From assembly GCA_009746045.1 (NCBI GenBank), contig RPFO01000079.1:5433968-5470756 (forward strand): a stretch of DNA of 36,789 nucleotides. Direction: 5' to 3'. The notes under the pieces are model-generated. The model made no database searches. It saw only the letters and a list, made by a program, of their open reading frames with translations, and had not been told where the DNA came from. Below, one piece after another: positions 20,046 through 32,119 of the stretch (its first letter is position 1; each line of letters starts with the position of its first letter). Origin of the DNA: Mesostigma viride (lineage: Eukaryota > Streptophyta > Mesostigmatophyceae > Mesostigmatales > Mesostigmataceae). A program made the translations under genes and the position numbers.

Positions 20046-20056
20046 TGGTATCGGAG
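20046..20056 (+). other. Primer-binding site, initiator tRNA-Met type
   Basis: TGGTATCGGAG, one base after the LTR end. It matches the usual plant and algal retroelement primer site TGGTATCAGAG at 10 of 11 bases. This is where minus-strand synthesis would start. Confidence 0.75.
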
Positions 20057-20272
20057 GATCTCTACTTTGGTGTTTCTCTTGAAGTCGCAACCTTCCGGGT
20101 AGTACAACGTTGATCAGATGTCTGTCATCCGAGAAGATTCATAGAGTTGCGGAAAACTTACGGTGTTACAGACTGAGACACATCCTGATGTGACTGTCTT
20201 GCTCTGTAACACTAGAAGTCAGCCGTAACCGTTGTCTCTACTAGGCAGACGATCGCGACTCCATGTGGAAGT

Positions 20273-21947
20273 ATGAGTAGTTCGAAGACACAATCACCTT
20301 TACCCCCTACTAATCAAGGTTTGCGATCCGTCATCATCTCTGGAACCCATTGCTAGGGAAGGTGCTGAGACAACTGCTCGTACTCCACGGCGTCAACTTG
20401 ATTTCAACCGTACTTCTATGTCTGAAGTGAGGCGGCCCTCGTTGTCCATAGGGCCCAAGTTTTCCGTCATTGCATCTGGTCTCCAACCAGGCGAACCATC
20501 GCTGACAGGCGTGGGTCGAGGAGCGTCACTGTCGCCCAGGATTCCAAGCGCGCGAACGAGTCCTGTGCGAGTGCATCATCTTCATTTCTTTTCCCGCTAA
20601 ATACCACGCCTGGAAGAGACGGGACCAGACTTGCAGCGGATCGCCTCTCAGCAGCTAAAATCAGATTACTACACGATGAACAACACGCAGCAACGTATAG
20701 AAAGATGGTGGAGGAGGTGGAACAGGATGTGGGAAGACTTCGTCAGAGAATTGAGGAGGAGGAGGCGGCCATGCGTGACATGGTTGCTGGATTGGGGAGA
20801 GAGGCTCCTCGGTTGGGTGACGGAAGGGTTTTACCTATAGTACCACAGTTACTACGAGGAATGAGACGCAGGATAGCGATAGGCAGGATCCAGCGCAGAC
20901 GACCTCGGTCACCTTCACCACCCCCGCCAGCGACGTCCCCGTGACCGTCACTATACCACCGCATCAAGGTTCCGCCCCGCCATTTCCAAAAATCGAATCC
21001 GTAGACAAGCTGTCGCTCACCAATCTAACCCACCGCAGTTTCGATCATTTCTCTACTCGATTCCAGGATGTGTTCGCTATCCACTTTGCTAACTACGGCA
21101 AACGAGCGGAAGAACGACTTTCCCTGGACATCCAGAAGAAGATGGTTCGACAGCGAATGAGCGACAGTGCAGCCGACAGGTTTGATGAGTTTTTACGATC
21201 CTCAGCAGGTAATACTTGCAAGGATTTGCCATCTCTCATGCTTTCATTTCGACGTTTTCTCCTTCCCCAGGACCAGCTCCGTCTGGACCGGGACGCGTTG
21301 GCCAACTGTACTCAGTCCGGCCTGACACTACCACAATACGTAGAGACGTTTACCAACCTGAGGGCCAAAATCCCCCAGTGCTCTGATTCTGAAGCTCTTC
21401 ACAGGTTTCTGCATGGGCTTCCCCTCAAGTCAGGGTGGATATTGACAAGCATTTCTCCCCTTTCGACTATGTCGAGTGGAAGTGGGATACTGTGCTGTCT
21501 TATGCCCTCACGCTGTGCCGTGTCCCTGACTTTTCCCTCAAGTGGGAGCCTGCTGCAGGCAACCAGGCGCCTGCTGTTAAGAAGCCCCTGAACCAGCTGA
21601 ACGCTGTGATGGAGGAGCTCAGTGCCATGGAGCAGTCCAAAGGAGCCTGTTTCACGTGTGGCCAGCTGGGACACTTTGCACGGGATTGCCCCAAGCGAGA
21701 CCAGTTCCCAGGCGACACCAAGGGTCCTCAGGGGGTTCTTCCATTCACCAGACCATCCACCTTCCCTCCTGGGGTGAGCCAGAGCGACCACAGGGCACAG
21801 CCTGGGTTTAGACCCAACTTCCAGGCTTCGGGCAAGGGACCATTCCAGCCCAAGGGATTCAACAGACAAGACAGGCGTCGGATGGTCAACGCCCTGTGGC
21901 ACCTCCTAGCAGAGGAGGAGGAGGGAGAAGGGAGGCAGACGGCATAG
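20273..21947 (+). pseudogene. gag: gag (capsid and nucleocapsid) of the chromovirus
   Basis: The likely start is the ATG at 20273 (MSSSKTQSPLPP). Reading continues in other frames after breaks near 20320, 20600, 20830 and 21430. A predicted coiled coil (VEEVEQDVGRLRQRIEEEE) lies near 20705-20765. A capsid-like region follows from about 20960 (TRFQDVFAIHFANYG, MVRQRMSDSAADRFDEFL, LPQYVETFTNLRAKIP). The nucleocapsid has a CCHC zinc knuckle, CFTCGQLGHFARDC, at about 21649-21690, then a Pro/Gly/Phe-rich tail to TAG at 21945. It would package the element RNA. At least four frame changes make it inactive. Confidence 0.8.
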
Positions 21948-22800
21948 AGGATCAGCAGGTGCAGCCTTCAGTGGGGAGCTCGTCTTCAGATCATCCTCCT
22001 GAGCTGCCAAAAAACTAGTGGAGCCCCCAGGACTACGTCCAGCGGTGGAGTTAACTGGTTTGCCTGCTGTGCATGTCCGTCCTGTGAACAACTTGTTGCC
22101 TCTGATTCCACCACCCCATTGGGCCCTCCTATTCCCAGTCAACTCTTGAAGTTCCAGGCTAGGCTGTTGAACGTGCCAGTCCCTTTGGCTCAGCCTTTAT
22201 GTCTCTTCATGATTGACTCAGGTGCAGGAAGTAACTACATTTCCACTTCCTTGGTGCAGGAGCTGCATCTACCAGTGCTCCCCCACCCTGTGCCTGTTAA
22301 GGTCCAATATTCTGATGGTAGGCAGAGTAACTCACCTGGCTACGTGCAACTGCTTTTTCAAGTGTGCTCACGTCAAACCTTGTCTGTCACAGCAGATGTC
22401 ATTCCACTCACTGCTGCTGATGTGATTTGGGGATGCCATGGTTGGAGTCTGCTAATCCTGCCATCTTGTGGTCTGAGAAGGTGGTGCAGTTTCAGGATGG
22501 GTCAGTGTGGGACGCCACCACAGTGATTAAGGGGGGAGAAAGACCAGTCACAGAGTGCTGTTCTACTAATGAGGCTGTCAATGATGGGAGAGGGGTTGCA
22601 GGTGCCAAGGAGGACGTCAAGGTGCCTTCACTGGAAGAGAAACGTGCTGCATTACTTAAGCACGTATGGTCTGCCAATCACACCTTGTCTTACCTGGCTA
22701 CTTACCCAGTGGAACACGTCTTTCTCTTACAGCTGGTTCCAACTCACCCTCTGATGAGACTCATGGCCACACGGTGAATGCTGTGAACCCAGTACCAGCT
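21948..22800 (+). pseudogene. Aspartic protease of the chromovirus
   Basis: LCLFMIDSGAGSNYIS carries the retropepsin triad DSGA (Asp codon at 22215), followed by TAADVIWG and, after a frame change near 22430, GMPWLESANPAILW. The DVI(L)GMPWL...NP..W block is the usual end of the gypsy protease domain. The region just before (21948-22118) has a stop (TAG at 22016) and links to gag. It would cut the polyprotein; it is inactive as it stands. Confidence 0.82.
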
Positions 22801-24322
22801 GTCACAGAGGAGGAGCAGAAGCTGCATGATGCCCTTTTGGACAGGTTTGCTGCCATTTTTGAGGACAAAATGCCACAGTACCCCCTGAAGGGCCAATCAC
22901 TCATGTCATCAAGCTTGTGGATGGTGCCAGGCCTCCCTTTGTTCCCATGTACAGGATGGGGCCAGCTGAGATGGCAGAGCTGAAGGTGATCTTGACAGGC
23001 CTGTTGGAAGCTGGACTCATTCTTCCTGCCAATAGTCCTTTCAGCTCTGGGTGTTTGCTTGTCCCCAAGCATGATGGTGGATGGCGGTTGTGCATTGATC
23101 TGAGAGGCCTGAACAAGGTCACGTGAAGTCCAAGTATCCCTTGCCACGGATTGATGAGCTGCTAGAGAGGACAGCTGGATCATCTTACTTCACCAAGTTT
23201 GACCTTAGACACGCGTTCTGGCAGATCAGGATAGCTACTGAGGACATTCCAAAAACTGCATTCTCCACACCCTGGGGTCAGTTCCAGTGGACTGTGATGC
23301 CCATGGGGGCCTCCAACAGCCCAGCTACTATGCAGATGTTTGTGAATGCTATCTTTGGCCATCTGACAGGGAACTCTCTGCCTCAGATCTCCCCTGATCT
23401 CAGGAATCCCAGGTTCAAAGACATTGCCCACCTGTGTGACCCTGCAAGACCCGTGTTCAGGACCTGCGTGGTGGCCTACATGGACGACATCCTGGTGCAC
23501 TCAAAGACGTTCAAGGAGCATCTGGAGAACGTGGAGGAGGTCCTGAAGGTCATCCAGCACTACCACTTGTCTGTCAAGAGGTCTAAGGTGGAGTGGGGGC
23601 ATGAAGTGGGGTTCCTAGGGTACAAGTTGAGTTCCTTGGGTATGACACCTGACAATGCTAAGATTGCTGCCATCCTTGAGTGGCCTGTGTTGCAGTCTGC
23701 ACATGATGTCAAGTCCTTCCTGGGCATGGTGGGGTGGTACAGGCGTTTTATCCCTGACATGGCTGCCATCTCCACCCCCTTGCTTGAGTTAATCAAGAAG
23801 GATGTTCAGTTTGAGTGGACAGATAGGTGTCAGCAGGCCTTTGACCTGTTGAAGCAGAAGCTCACATCCACCCCTGTGCTAGTGGGTCCCAACCCAGATC
23901 TACCTTATCAGGTTAGGTCAGATGCCTCTCAAGGCGCCATAGGTGCTGTGCTGATGCAAGACCATGGCTATGGACCACAGCCAGTGGAGTACATGTCTAA
24001 AACCATGAGCTCAGCTGAACGTAACTACCCTGTACACGAGCAGGAGTTGCTGGGTTTAGTGGTAGCATGTCACAAGTGGGAGCATCTGTTGAAGGGAGCT
24101 CAGTTTTCTGTGGCTAGCAGTGCTACAGATGGGCTAGGGCAAGAGTCTATCACCCTGATGACTGACCACAGGCCCTTGGTGCACGTGCTAGAACAGAGTA
24201 GGATGAGTAAGAGGATGGCTGGGTGGATGGAGTACCTAGGGGGATTCTATCCTTTCTCTGTGCAGTATGTCCCAGGATCACAGAATGTGGTGCCAGACGC
24301 CCTCTCTAGAAGAAGGGATCTG
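22800..24322 (+). pseudogene. pol: Reverse transcriptase and RNase H of the chromovirus
   Basis: The RT connection begins at EEEQKLHDALLDRFAAIF. A frame change near 22885 leads to ITHVIKLVDGARPPF and LVPKHDGGWRLCIDLRGLNKV. One more shift at about 23123 opens a 509-codon frame. It holds FTKFDLRHAFWQI (Asp at 23201), FQWTVMPMGASNSPA, and the catalytic YMDDI (23477-23491). RNase H follows with DASQGAIGAVLMQ (23921), TDHRPL (24164) and VPGSQNVVPDALSRR. All catalytic residues visible are intact. Between RT motifs B and C there is a longer than usual insert (DLRNPRFKDIAHLCDPARPV). Confidence 0.93.
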
Positions 24323-25411
24323 ATGGGAGCATTTCACGAGGATCTGGATATTTGTGCTGCCATGGTTTCTGTAGTAGAGTGTGGTGCTGTCACCAGGGCA
24401 CAGGCAGCTAACCAGCAAACCTCCAAGCTGAGCCCACCCCCTGTAGAGGCTAGCTTTAGTCACGAGATGCTCATTGACCAGGGCTTGTCCCAGGGTCGAC
24501 AGGCGTCCAGGGTGGGGGTCAGTCACTGCAGAGCAGTCTTAGGGAGGGTTCTGCTAGTAGCCAGCCCACTCTCACTACACAACCAAGCACAGAGAATCCT
24601 AGGAGGGGGAAGGGACGGCCCAGGAAGTGGATACTGGAGCCAGGGATGCTGACCAAGTCTAGAGGATTGGCAGCTGAGATCAAGGGGAAGTCACGTACAC
24701 CTGTGGCTGATGTTCTGTCATCCAAGCATCTAGTCACTAGTCACCTGCAGGAGGGTGAGGTGCTGCAGCTGCAGCCTTTAGGACCTGGCAAACAGCTAGT
24801 CCTGCCTAACCCTATGAGTATAGCCCTGCTGGACGTGATTAAGGCCTTCACTAAAACTGAGGACCTGGCCACTAAGGCCATTCAGGAAGGAAGCTTTGGT
24901 AACAGACCTGTGGAGTACTGGGAGGGAGTCCTGTATGTCCACACCCAGGATGCAGATCATGTAGTAACCAGGAAGGTTTATGTGCCAGAAATGGCCATTC
25001 CCACTGTGTTGCATTGCTTCCATGACGACGTGACTGCATGTCATCCTGGGTATCAGTGCTAAGCTCCTCCATGAAGTACAAGAGAGGTTTTGGTGGCCTG
25101 GCATGTTTCGTGATATCAAAGCCTATGTGGCTTCCTGTGACTCATGCCAATGAAGGAATAAGGTTAGGACCCAGGCAGTGCCTATCTTTCCTATGGCCAT
25201 GCCTATTCCCCTTCGACCCTGGATCAGTGTGACCATGGACTTCATTTGTGGCTTGCCTGTTTCTGATGCTGGCAATGACAGGATACTAGTGGTGATGGAC
25301 AGGCTGTCTAGAATGTGCCACCTCATCCCCTGCAATGCCCATCTCACAGCTGCCCAGTGTGTAGAGTTGTTCATGAAGGAGGTGTACAGATTGCATGGCA
25401 TGCCACGTGTA
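24323..25411 (+). pseudogene. Integrase of the chromovirus, N-terminal half and first part of the core
   Basis: After RNase H comes a linker that changes frame near 24600 and contains an AT-hook-like GKGRPRKW. The HHCC zinc module is split over two frames: CFHDDVTACHPG, then LLHEVQERFWWPGM and CDSCQ with an in-frame TGA right after (25132-25134). The catalytic core starts at PWISVTMDFICGLP (first Asp) and DRILVVMDRLSRM, and stops at RLHGMPRV, where CACTA-B is inserted. The rest is at 30136. Confidence 0.88.
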
Positions 25412-25423
25412 CACTAGGAACTC

Positions 25424-25755
25424 AATTTCTGAGAAAATTCTCAAAACCCTCAATTTTCTCACCTTTTGTGAGAATTTTTTGAGAAAATTGAGAAAAATCT
25501 CAATTTTTTTCCGCAAACGCTAGGCAAAAAATCTCACCAGGGTGAGATTTTGGTGAGAAAAAGGGCGTTTTGGTGAGATTGGGGTGAGAAAAAACCCTAA
25601 AGTGAGAAAAAAGGTGAGAATGGGTGAGAAAAAGGCAGAAAGATTGAGAAAATTGAGAAGTTTCTCACCAACACGAGAAAAATCACTAACACGAGAAAAA
25701 TCACAAGTCAACGTGGTGAGAAATTTCTCACCAAGAGTGTAACACGAGAAAAATC
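25424..25755. repeat. Left subterminal GTGAGAAA array of CACTA-B
   Basis: More than twenty copies of (G)TGAGAAA / GTGAGATT in both orientations, including the palindrome TCTCACCAGGGTGAGA. Subterminal short repeats of this kind bind transposase in characterised CACTA elements; that role here is inferred. Confidence 0.85.
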
Positions 25756-27415
25756 ATTAGCTTTATTTCATGAAGTCCTTAACGTGAAAAAAAACTCAAC
25801 CACTTTGATATGCATTATAGGGTGCACCACAAAGGTGCAATATAGGGTTCATACAATACACAGGCCTTGTTAAACACAGCTTAACAGGCCATCATTCCAA
25901 ACGAGTTGTTTTTTATTAGAAATATACTCTGATCAGACACTCCGCAAAGGTGAAAACCTTTGCGTTCAGTGCCGGGCCGCGGAGAAATATACGATTACAA
26001 TCAAGATTTAGCCCCACGTTGGTTATCTCATCAAAATGTTTACATCATTGTGAACAAAGGCGGCAAAAAGCTAGGCCTGTCATATTTTCTGCAGATGCTG
26101 CGACTATGACCATCTAATAATAACAGGCCCAATCTATATGCTTCTTCATCACAATTCATGCTTCTTTGGACAGAGCCACAGGGCTGCCAGCCGTTCTCTA
26201 TGGTCCTGCAGGCACACAGAGCACCGCAATTGAAGAGGACACCGGTACAGCAAGGCAGGGGGCGGACCAGTCAGGCGGCAGATCGTTGTTGCCCAGCAAA
26301 ACATCCTATGGTGAAGTAGGTTATGCCTCAACCCCGCTAGATTGTCGGCAGTCACTCAAGCAGGCATACAGAACGGTATAATATAGCCGGTCCAGTTAGT
26401 AGCCTGTGTAGCTGAATGAACAAAAGCGAAAGCATGCCAGTGAGGGCAACTGCAAATAAGGAAAACATTACCTTGCAAAAACTGCTACTCTGATTGCTAA
26501 CAAATAAAGGTATGGTTTGCAAAGGTGCCGCGCATTGGACGTTGACAGCAAATGAATCGGAAGAGAAGGATTGAAAGCAATGGTTACCGACAGATTCACA
26601 AATACGAATTGAAACAACTAAAAAAGCGATTGCTCACCAAAAACTTTCACCGCGCTTCTATAGCCTTCGATGCCAACGACGTTCCTCGTCCCGTCTCTGC
26701 GATAGGGCCGCATGCTCCTCGGTCGCCGCATTGTCTTTAGACATGCACACGAAGAAAAAAATCGACGTACAAACCACAATACACAGCATACAAAAGAAAC
26801 AAGCAGTGATTTGCATGGTGGTCAACACCATAACAAGAAATCGTTCGGAAGACACCCTCTCAACGGCAGGTCCCCAACGACCAGTAAATTACAGAAGCAT
26901 GACGAATACACTGGGCCAGACATTCCACCATATGAGGAAGAACGTGCTCACCTTATGAGTTAAGAAAGCATGCAGGTCTGGAAGTTCGGTAGTGTATTTA
27001 CCGTATCTTTCATCTCTACCGAATATGACTTCAATGCTTCTAAACGATGCCATTCATGTCTCGTCCTCAATTTAAATCCTCTGTTCGACCTGAAAACTTC
27101 GATGGGTACTGCACGCATATAATCCAGTCAATCTACATGCCTTTTCAGCGCTTCATCAATCTAGATATATAAGGTTGCAAGGTTGCATTATTGCTATAGA
27201 CATCTTGCAGTCCCGTGATCGCGCCGATCGCCGACCTAGCTTCCCTGGCCCTTGCTTTGAATGTAGGAAGGACTCACACTGGGGAAACGATGCCTTCATC
27301 ATCTTGTCGAGTCGCACCACATGAATGCAACGGTCACACGGCTCGCAACTCGGAAGGTCAAGCTTTGCAATGCCGGGCTCCTGAAATGAAGTTACGGTTA
27401 CGCCGCTCAGTCTCC
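25756..27415. other. Unassigned interior of CACTA-B
   Basis: Normal-complexity sequence with no recognised gene. The hairpin insertion lies at 25918-25992. ORFs are under 90 codons. Confidence 0.4.
25918..25992 (-). mobile_element. 55-bp hairpin insertion, copy 3, with 10-bp TSD
   Basis: AGAAATATAC at 25918-25927 and 25983-25992 brackets 25928-25982. The insert is identical to copy 1 through GTGCC and then adds GGGCCGCGG. It sits in a different element (CACTA-B) from copies 1 and 2. Confidence 0.88.
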
Positions 27416-27665
27416 GGCAGCGATGTGTACAGCGTGTACATTTACCTTAGTATCAAGTCATAATGGCAAGCCATATGTCCATTCGTTTGAATTTTGCTGA
27501 CGATGTACGGATTAGAATCACGTACCCAGGATTTTTCTCTGGCAGGGATGTGCAGAGCGTGTACATTTACCTTAGTATCAAGTCATAATGGCAAGCCATA
27601 TGTCCATTCGTTTGAATTATGCTGACGATGTACGGATTAGAATCACGATCCCAGGATTTTATTAT
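27416..27665. repeat. 125-bp tandem duplication
   Basis: Two units, 27416-27540 and 27541-27665, share AGCGTGTACATTTACCTTAG and GATGTACGGATTAGAATCAC with few differences. It is inside CACTA-B and noncoding. Confidence 0.92.
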
Positions 27666-29795
27666 TGTAGATGCCAATGGGTGTGCAGAGTGACATTGCA
27701 GTGTGATCTTCGCCCGGTATTGCCGTTGCGGAAAGATTCTGTCGCTTGGCCTGTACAGTTCAAAAACTAGCGGTTGCCGCTGGTTTCGGATCGACGCCAG
27801 CAACCGACATGCTTTTGCGCCAACGGCCATAAACACATGTAGTAGTGCAGCTAGAACTGCTTTTGGGTGTGGTCGACAGGACGTGATTACCCCACATTTC
27901 ACTTCGCGGTTTGCGCTGGGAGTGTACAGCTAATTGATTCTGAAAGGTAATGGCAGGAGGATGGGAGGTTCGATGACAGGCTAGCAGTGGTTATGTATGC
28001 GGCTCTTAGGTTTGGAAGGGAATTTGTGGATTGGCCCATGGATTGGACTGGAGGAAGTCACCGGGACGACTTTCCTTTGCAAAGGCAGCGCCTTCGACCA
28101 GCTTTAAATTTCAGAGCAGAAAGCTGTCAAGGAGAAAGCTCAGGCAGGCGTATGACTAACAAGCTAGTCCTCGTCGCAATGTTAGACTGCTATAGAAACC
28201 CGGCGGTTTCCTGCTATGACCTCAGGTGAGCAAGTGAGTGCTTTTATAACATGGCCATGAATTCTGTATGCCTCATGCGTTGCCAATATTAAAGAACTGC
28301 TCCCAGTGGTGTGCGGCGCGATGCAAGGGTTTCAGATGCACATAGCATTCGTTTTGAACTTGTTGAATTGAATGCTGCAGAAGGAAGTTTCGGAGTTGGA
28401 ACTTGGAAGTGTGCGATGTGGAGAGACCTGGCCGGATGGCTTCAGATCCAGTCTTAACTGCACTTGTGCTTCTGGTTCTTACATCCTTTTACTGTTTGCA
28501 TTGCGTGCTGCACTTTGTACATTTGTTGGCAGCGTCATGCCGTTAGACCGGCATGCGGCGGCCTATCCGTCTACGCTAGTAGAGCCTCTGGGTCTCTATG
28601 CTGGGTGATTGTTCTGCAGCATGGTGAGCGAACGTATGCCATTCCGTGTTGTCGGCATTGAGTTGCATGATCCTCTTTGATATCCAGAGCTTACTTGGCA
28701 TCTTTAAAATGGTTCTCTCCAAATCTTCGCATGCCTGCAAACGAAATCCCTTTACTGGTGAGAGCAATCAGGAAGTCTTTTCATTTTGAATTTTTTGTTC
28801 TCACTCGCTTGCAACACCATAGCAAGAGGTTTGCTGGATTTTCGTCTCATTCTTCTCTTTCCAGTGATATGCCTTGCCATTAGGAATACATGGCCTTGTT
28901 AGATGACTTTCTTCATCTCGTTGAGCAGTTCTGAGGCTTTGGAGGTTATTTCAAACTTGATTGGCCTTGATTACTCAATGATTTGCTATCGACTAAACGC
29001 TTGTCGCTGGTGGCTTCTATTTGTGGCAATTTGAGCGTCCTTTGCTTTGTAAAGCCCGCCATCATTAGAACTTTCTATTTGCAGTTGCACGAACTGGTAT
29101 GTTGCATCTTCTTGCATAGCAGCTATGCCTTGTAGGCTAGTATGCTCACCTATACATCTATTCAAAATATGGTGTGCGCCACCAGCCTTGCATTCCCTTT
29201 CACTTTAGTTTCCCTTTCTATGCCTGCATTGGGAGGCATGCATGACAAGCATTGGCATGCTTCACGTTTTGGAATGCATTTGAAGGTATAGATGTTTATC
29301 TGCAAGGGCCTGTTTTTTTTTCCCCTCTTGCATGCATGGATGTGTGGAATTGTATGTTGCTTGGTTTGATTTGCCATACACATTTGCTGCATGGATTGTT
29401 AGGTGGTGATGAGCTCAAGATCATTGTAGAACGCTTACATCTATGTCAAGGATCTGATTTCTTTTCCTCTTGCATATATTGTGTCGGTTTGCTTGATTTC
29501 TTGCAGGCACCACGAGAATAAATTGCAAGCGGTCCCACTTTCAAGTTAGCATGTGACGCCCTGTCGAGCGGCCCGCTTTGTTAGCTAGCTGCCATATAGT
29601 ATTTGATGAAAGGCATTGAATGCCGAAGAAAAACAGTGTTGAATAGTTGAATCAACGGGTTCCTGAGCTGTTAACAATTAAATTATTCAAACATTTAATG
29701 AAAAAATCATGATTGTTCGTGCTGTTTTGAACAGCGGTTGTTACTGGCACTGCATGCATGTGTCTGCTGCCAGCATATTGCATTATGGGTGTGTT
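27666..29795. other. Unassigned, T-rich interior of CACTA-B
   Basis: No recognised gene, RNA or repeat. Short ORFs only. From about 28370 to 29520 the + strand is T-rich, like some transposon cargo or intron sequence, but I could not join exons into a known protein. Confidence 0.35.
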
Positions 29796-30120
29796 TTTCA
29801 GCGCTGTGTTTTCTCACTTTTCTCACGTCCTGATTTTCTCACTTTTCTCACGTCCTCATTTTCTCACTTTTCTCACGTATCACACCTCCCGTTTTTCTCA
29901 CTTATCTCACGTCCAGTTTTTTTGAGATTTTTCTCACGTTTTTCCCCTTTTTTCACCTTTTTGGGGCAATCTCACCCGGGTGAGAAACGTGTTTTCTCAC
30001 CCATTCTCACCCCATTCTCACCCTTTTTTCTCACCTTTCTCACCCATTCTCACCCATTTCTCACCCTTTTTCTCACCTTTCTCACCCTTTTTCTCACCAT
30101 TTCTCACCCATTCTCAAAGC
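29796..30120. repeat. Right subterminal TTTCTCAC array of CACTA-B
   Basis: Many copies of TTTCTCAC(CC), the inverse of the left array, including TCTCACCCGGGTGAGA. Four units of about 21 bp with TTCTCACTTTTCTCACGT open it (29809-29880). The Phe/Ser-rich ORF here is an artefact. Confidence 0.87.
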
Positions 30121-30135
30121 CGAGTTCCTAGTGTA

Positions 30136-31121
30136 ATCATCACTGACCAGGATCCCTTGTGGATGTCTGGGTTTTGGAAGTCCTTCTTTGACATCCTAGA
30201 CACTAAGTTGGCCTTTGGAGTAGCATACAGGTGTGCCAGCACGGGGGCTGTGGAGAGGCTGAACCGTATTGTACGGGAATGCCAGAAGCACTAAGTTGTA
30301 CCCATGATAACAAGGAATGGGACAAGAAACTTCCCTTCATAGAGTTTGCCATCAACAACTCACCCCTGGCTCCTCACCAAATGTCTCCATTTGTCATTTG
30401 CCATGGCCAGTGCCCATTGACCCCATTTGACCTGGAGTTACCTGATAGGGATGCTGAAGGCCCCTTCAGAAGACGCCTAACCTCTGTCCACCAGTTGATT
30501 GCATCCTTCCAGGAAGCTCACAGTATGGTGGCTGCTCAGATGTTGCATGCACAGGACAAGTATTTAAACAATGCTTGGCAACAGATGTTGGCTACACACA
30601 CCTTTGTGGCTCCTGGTGACCTGGTGCTCTTGGAGGCTAATCGTGTGCTACCTGAAAAGGAGCAATGCAGGAAACTGCAACCCTTGTGGTTGGGACCTTA
30701 CCCTGTCCTGGACACCTTCCACTTTGGGACTGTAGTTCAAGTCCAGGTGCCTTCCCACTGGAGGCTTAAGACTAACGTGTTTCACCTGGCCCAGCTCAAA
30801 CTGTATAAACGCAATACCTTGCAGGGACGTCTTTCTGCCCCATTACCATTTGAGCTGGATACTGAGGGCCGGGAGAGGATATATGAAGTGGAGCAGCTGG
30901 TGGCCCACAGAGTCAAAGGAAAGGGTAGGACCAAGCAGCTGCAGTTTAAGGTGCACTGGAAAGGAGAGTTAGAGTCTACTGCCACATGGCTGTGGTTGTC
31001 TGACTTGACTCACTGCCATGAGGTGGTCCAGGAGTATTGCCAAAAGAAGGGGCTCACTCTTCCTTCTTGGTATACTGAGTTGGTGAAAACCACTGCTCCC
31101 CTTCCTATATCTCAGGACTAA
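30136..31121 (+). pseudogene. Integrase C-terminal part and chromodomain
   Basis: Resumes the core at IITDQDPLWMSGFWKSF (second Asp) and GAVERLNRIV (catalytic Glu). A frame change near 30290 leads into about 275 open codons: EWDKKLPFIEFAINNS, SPFVICHG, then a GPY/F-like module (LGPYPVLDTFHFGTV, NVFHLAQLKLYK). A chromodomain-like region at about 30880-31040 has IYEVEQLVAH, QFKVHWKG and WLWLSDLTHC. In chromoviruses this domain steers integration, in some families to marked heterochromatin. The DDE triad residues are present but the gene is split by CACTA-B. Confidence 0.9.
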
Positions 31122-31156
31122 CGAATGGTTTCTTCGTGCATGCTGTGTGGTCCCAG

Positions 31157-32011
31157 ATGGAGGAGGAGTTCACGTACCCCAACTTGGGCCTGGGCGCCAC
31201 CACGGAAGAAGGGGTCACGGGTATGCATCCAGAGGCCCCCAACCCCATGAGTTATGTGGAATCCCTGTTTGACAGTATTGTCAGGCGTGACCTTAGGAGG
31301 GGTCAGCAGATGGATACCATTAACAAGCTCTTGCATTCAGTAATCTCCAAGCAGGATAAGCTACAGGAGCTTCTTCAGGGGTTGTCCTTGTCCCAGCCTC
31401 AGACGGGGAGTGGTGCTAACATAGCTCTCAGCTCCAGCAGCACTCCCATCATTCAGATTCCTCGTCATGTGGTACCTGTCAAGAATGTGGTGGCCTATGT
31501 GGATCACAGGAAGTGCATGGGACCTTGTGAGCATTGTGAGACGCTGGCCAAGGCAGTGGCTGCCCTTAACAGGGAGGAGGGGGAAGTGAGCCCTGAGGGT
31601 TATGTGGAGGAAGTCTTATCTCAGTTGCACTCCAGCCTGTATGAGATTGGCTCTCCTTTTGTGGGCCACCTGTTGCACAAGATGTTTGCCTTGACTCCAG
31701 GACCTGAGATTGACATGAGACCTGCAGAGGGGCAGGATATGTTGACCACCTTGCCTGAGGCTTTGAAAGGAGCCTTCATGCAGTTCCAGCCAGTGAGCAT
31801 GGGTGAGGCCTCCTACATGGAGTTGTTGGAGTTTTCAGCTCAGCAGGGAGACTTTGACTTGGCTCCTTCTTCTTCCAACTCTGTCAAGGGGTGCTTCCCT
31901 TTGGAGACCTCCAACCTTTTCTGCAGCCCAGGGTTGCCCAAGTATACCATGGAGCTCAAGGTCCGTCTGACCCCATTGAGGGTGTTGGTGCCTTTGATAG
32001 GTGCTAATTAA
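31157..32011 (+). CDS. Extra ORF downstream of the chromodomain, function unknown
   Basis: 284 residues plus stop from the first ATG (31157). The frame is open further left and overlaps the end of pol in another frame. Near the N-terminus SYVESLFDSIVRRDLRR and INKLLHSVISKQDKLQELL suggest a helical or coiled-coil region. It is followed by a Ser-rich linker (IALSSSSTPIIQIP) and a Cys cluster, CMGPCEHCETL. The rest is acidic to neutral with LPEALKGAFMQFQPVSMG. Base composition resembles pol, and the spacing (36 bp after the pol stop) suggests it belongs to the retroelement. I do not recognise a family. It is the only long retroelement frame here without a break. It may continue at 32012-32121 and 32709-32895. 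Confidence 0.6.
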   Translation: MEEEFTYPNLGLGATTEEGVTGMHPEAPNPMSYVESLFDSIVRRDLRRGQQMDTINKLLHSVISKQDKLQELLQGLSLSQPQTGSGANIALSSSSTPIIQIPRHVVPVKNVVAYVDHRKCMGPCEHCETLAKAVAALNREEGEVSPEGYVEEVLSQLHSSLYEIGSPFVGHLLHKMFALTPGPEIDMRPAEGQDMLTTLPEALKGAFMQFQPVSMGEASYMELLEFSAQQGDFDLAPSSSNSVKGCFPLETSNLFCSPGLPKYTMELKVRLTPLRVLVPLIGAN

Positions 32012-32119
32012 GTGGTCAGTGGTCAAGACCTTTCTCCAGTTCTGGTGGGCGTACCGGCGGTCCTGGGTGAGCAGGCACAAGACGTCTTCTACTTGGGTAA
32101 TGGATCCTGAGAGCCAGTC

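Larger units (their letters stand above)
25410..30135. mobile_element. CACTA-type element B, 4.72 kb, inside the integrase
   Basis: Left end CACTAGGAACTC (25412) is exactly inverted at the right end (30133). TA at 25410-25411 and 30134-30135 is the duplication; removing the insert and one TA restores the integrase frame (MPRV-IITDQD). Both ends carry dense GTGAGAAA repeats. No transposase was found, so it is probably non-autonomous. A TA duplication alone would also suit Tc1/mariner. CACTA is preferred because of the terminal CACTA, the subterminal arrays, and the 2-bp duplications of elements A and C. Confidence 0.85.

Noticed and set aside
29709-30131. 140-codon Phe/Ser-rich ORF
   Set aside because: Translation of the TTTCTCAC subterminal array of CACTA-B.
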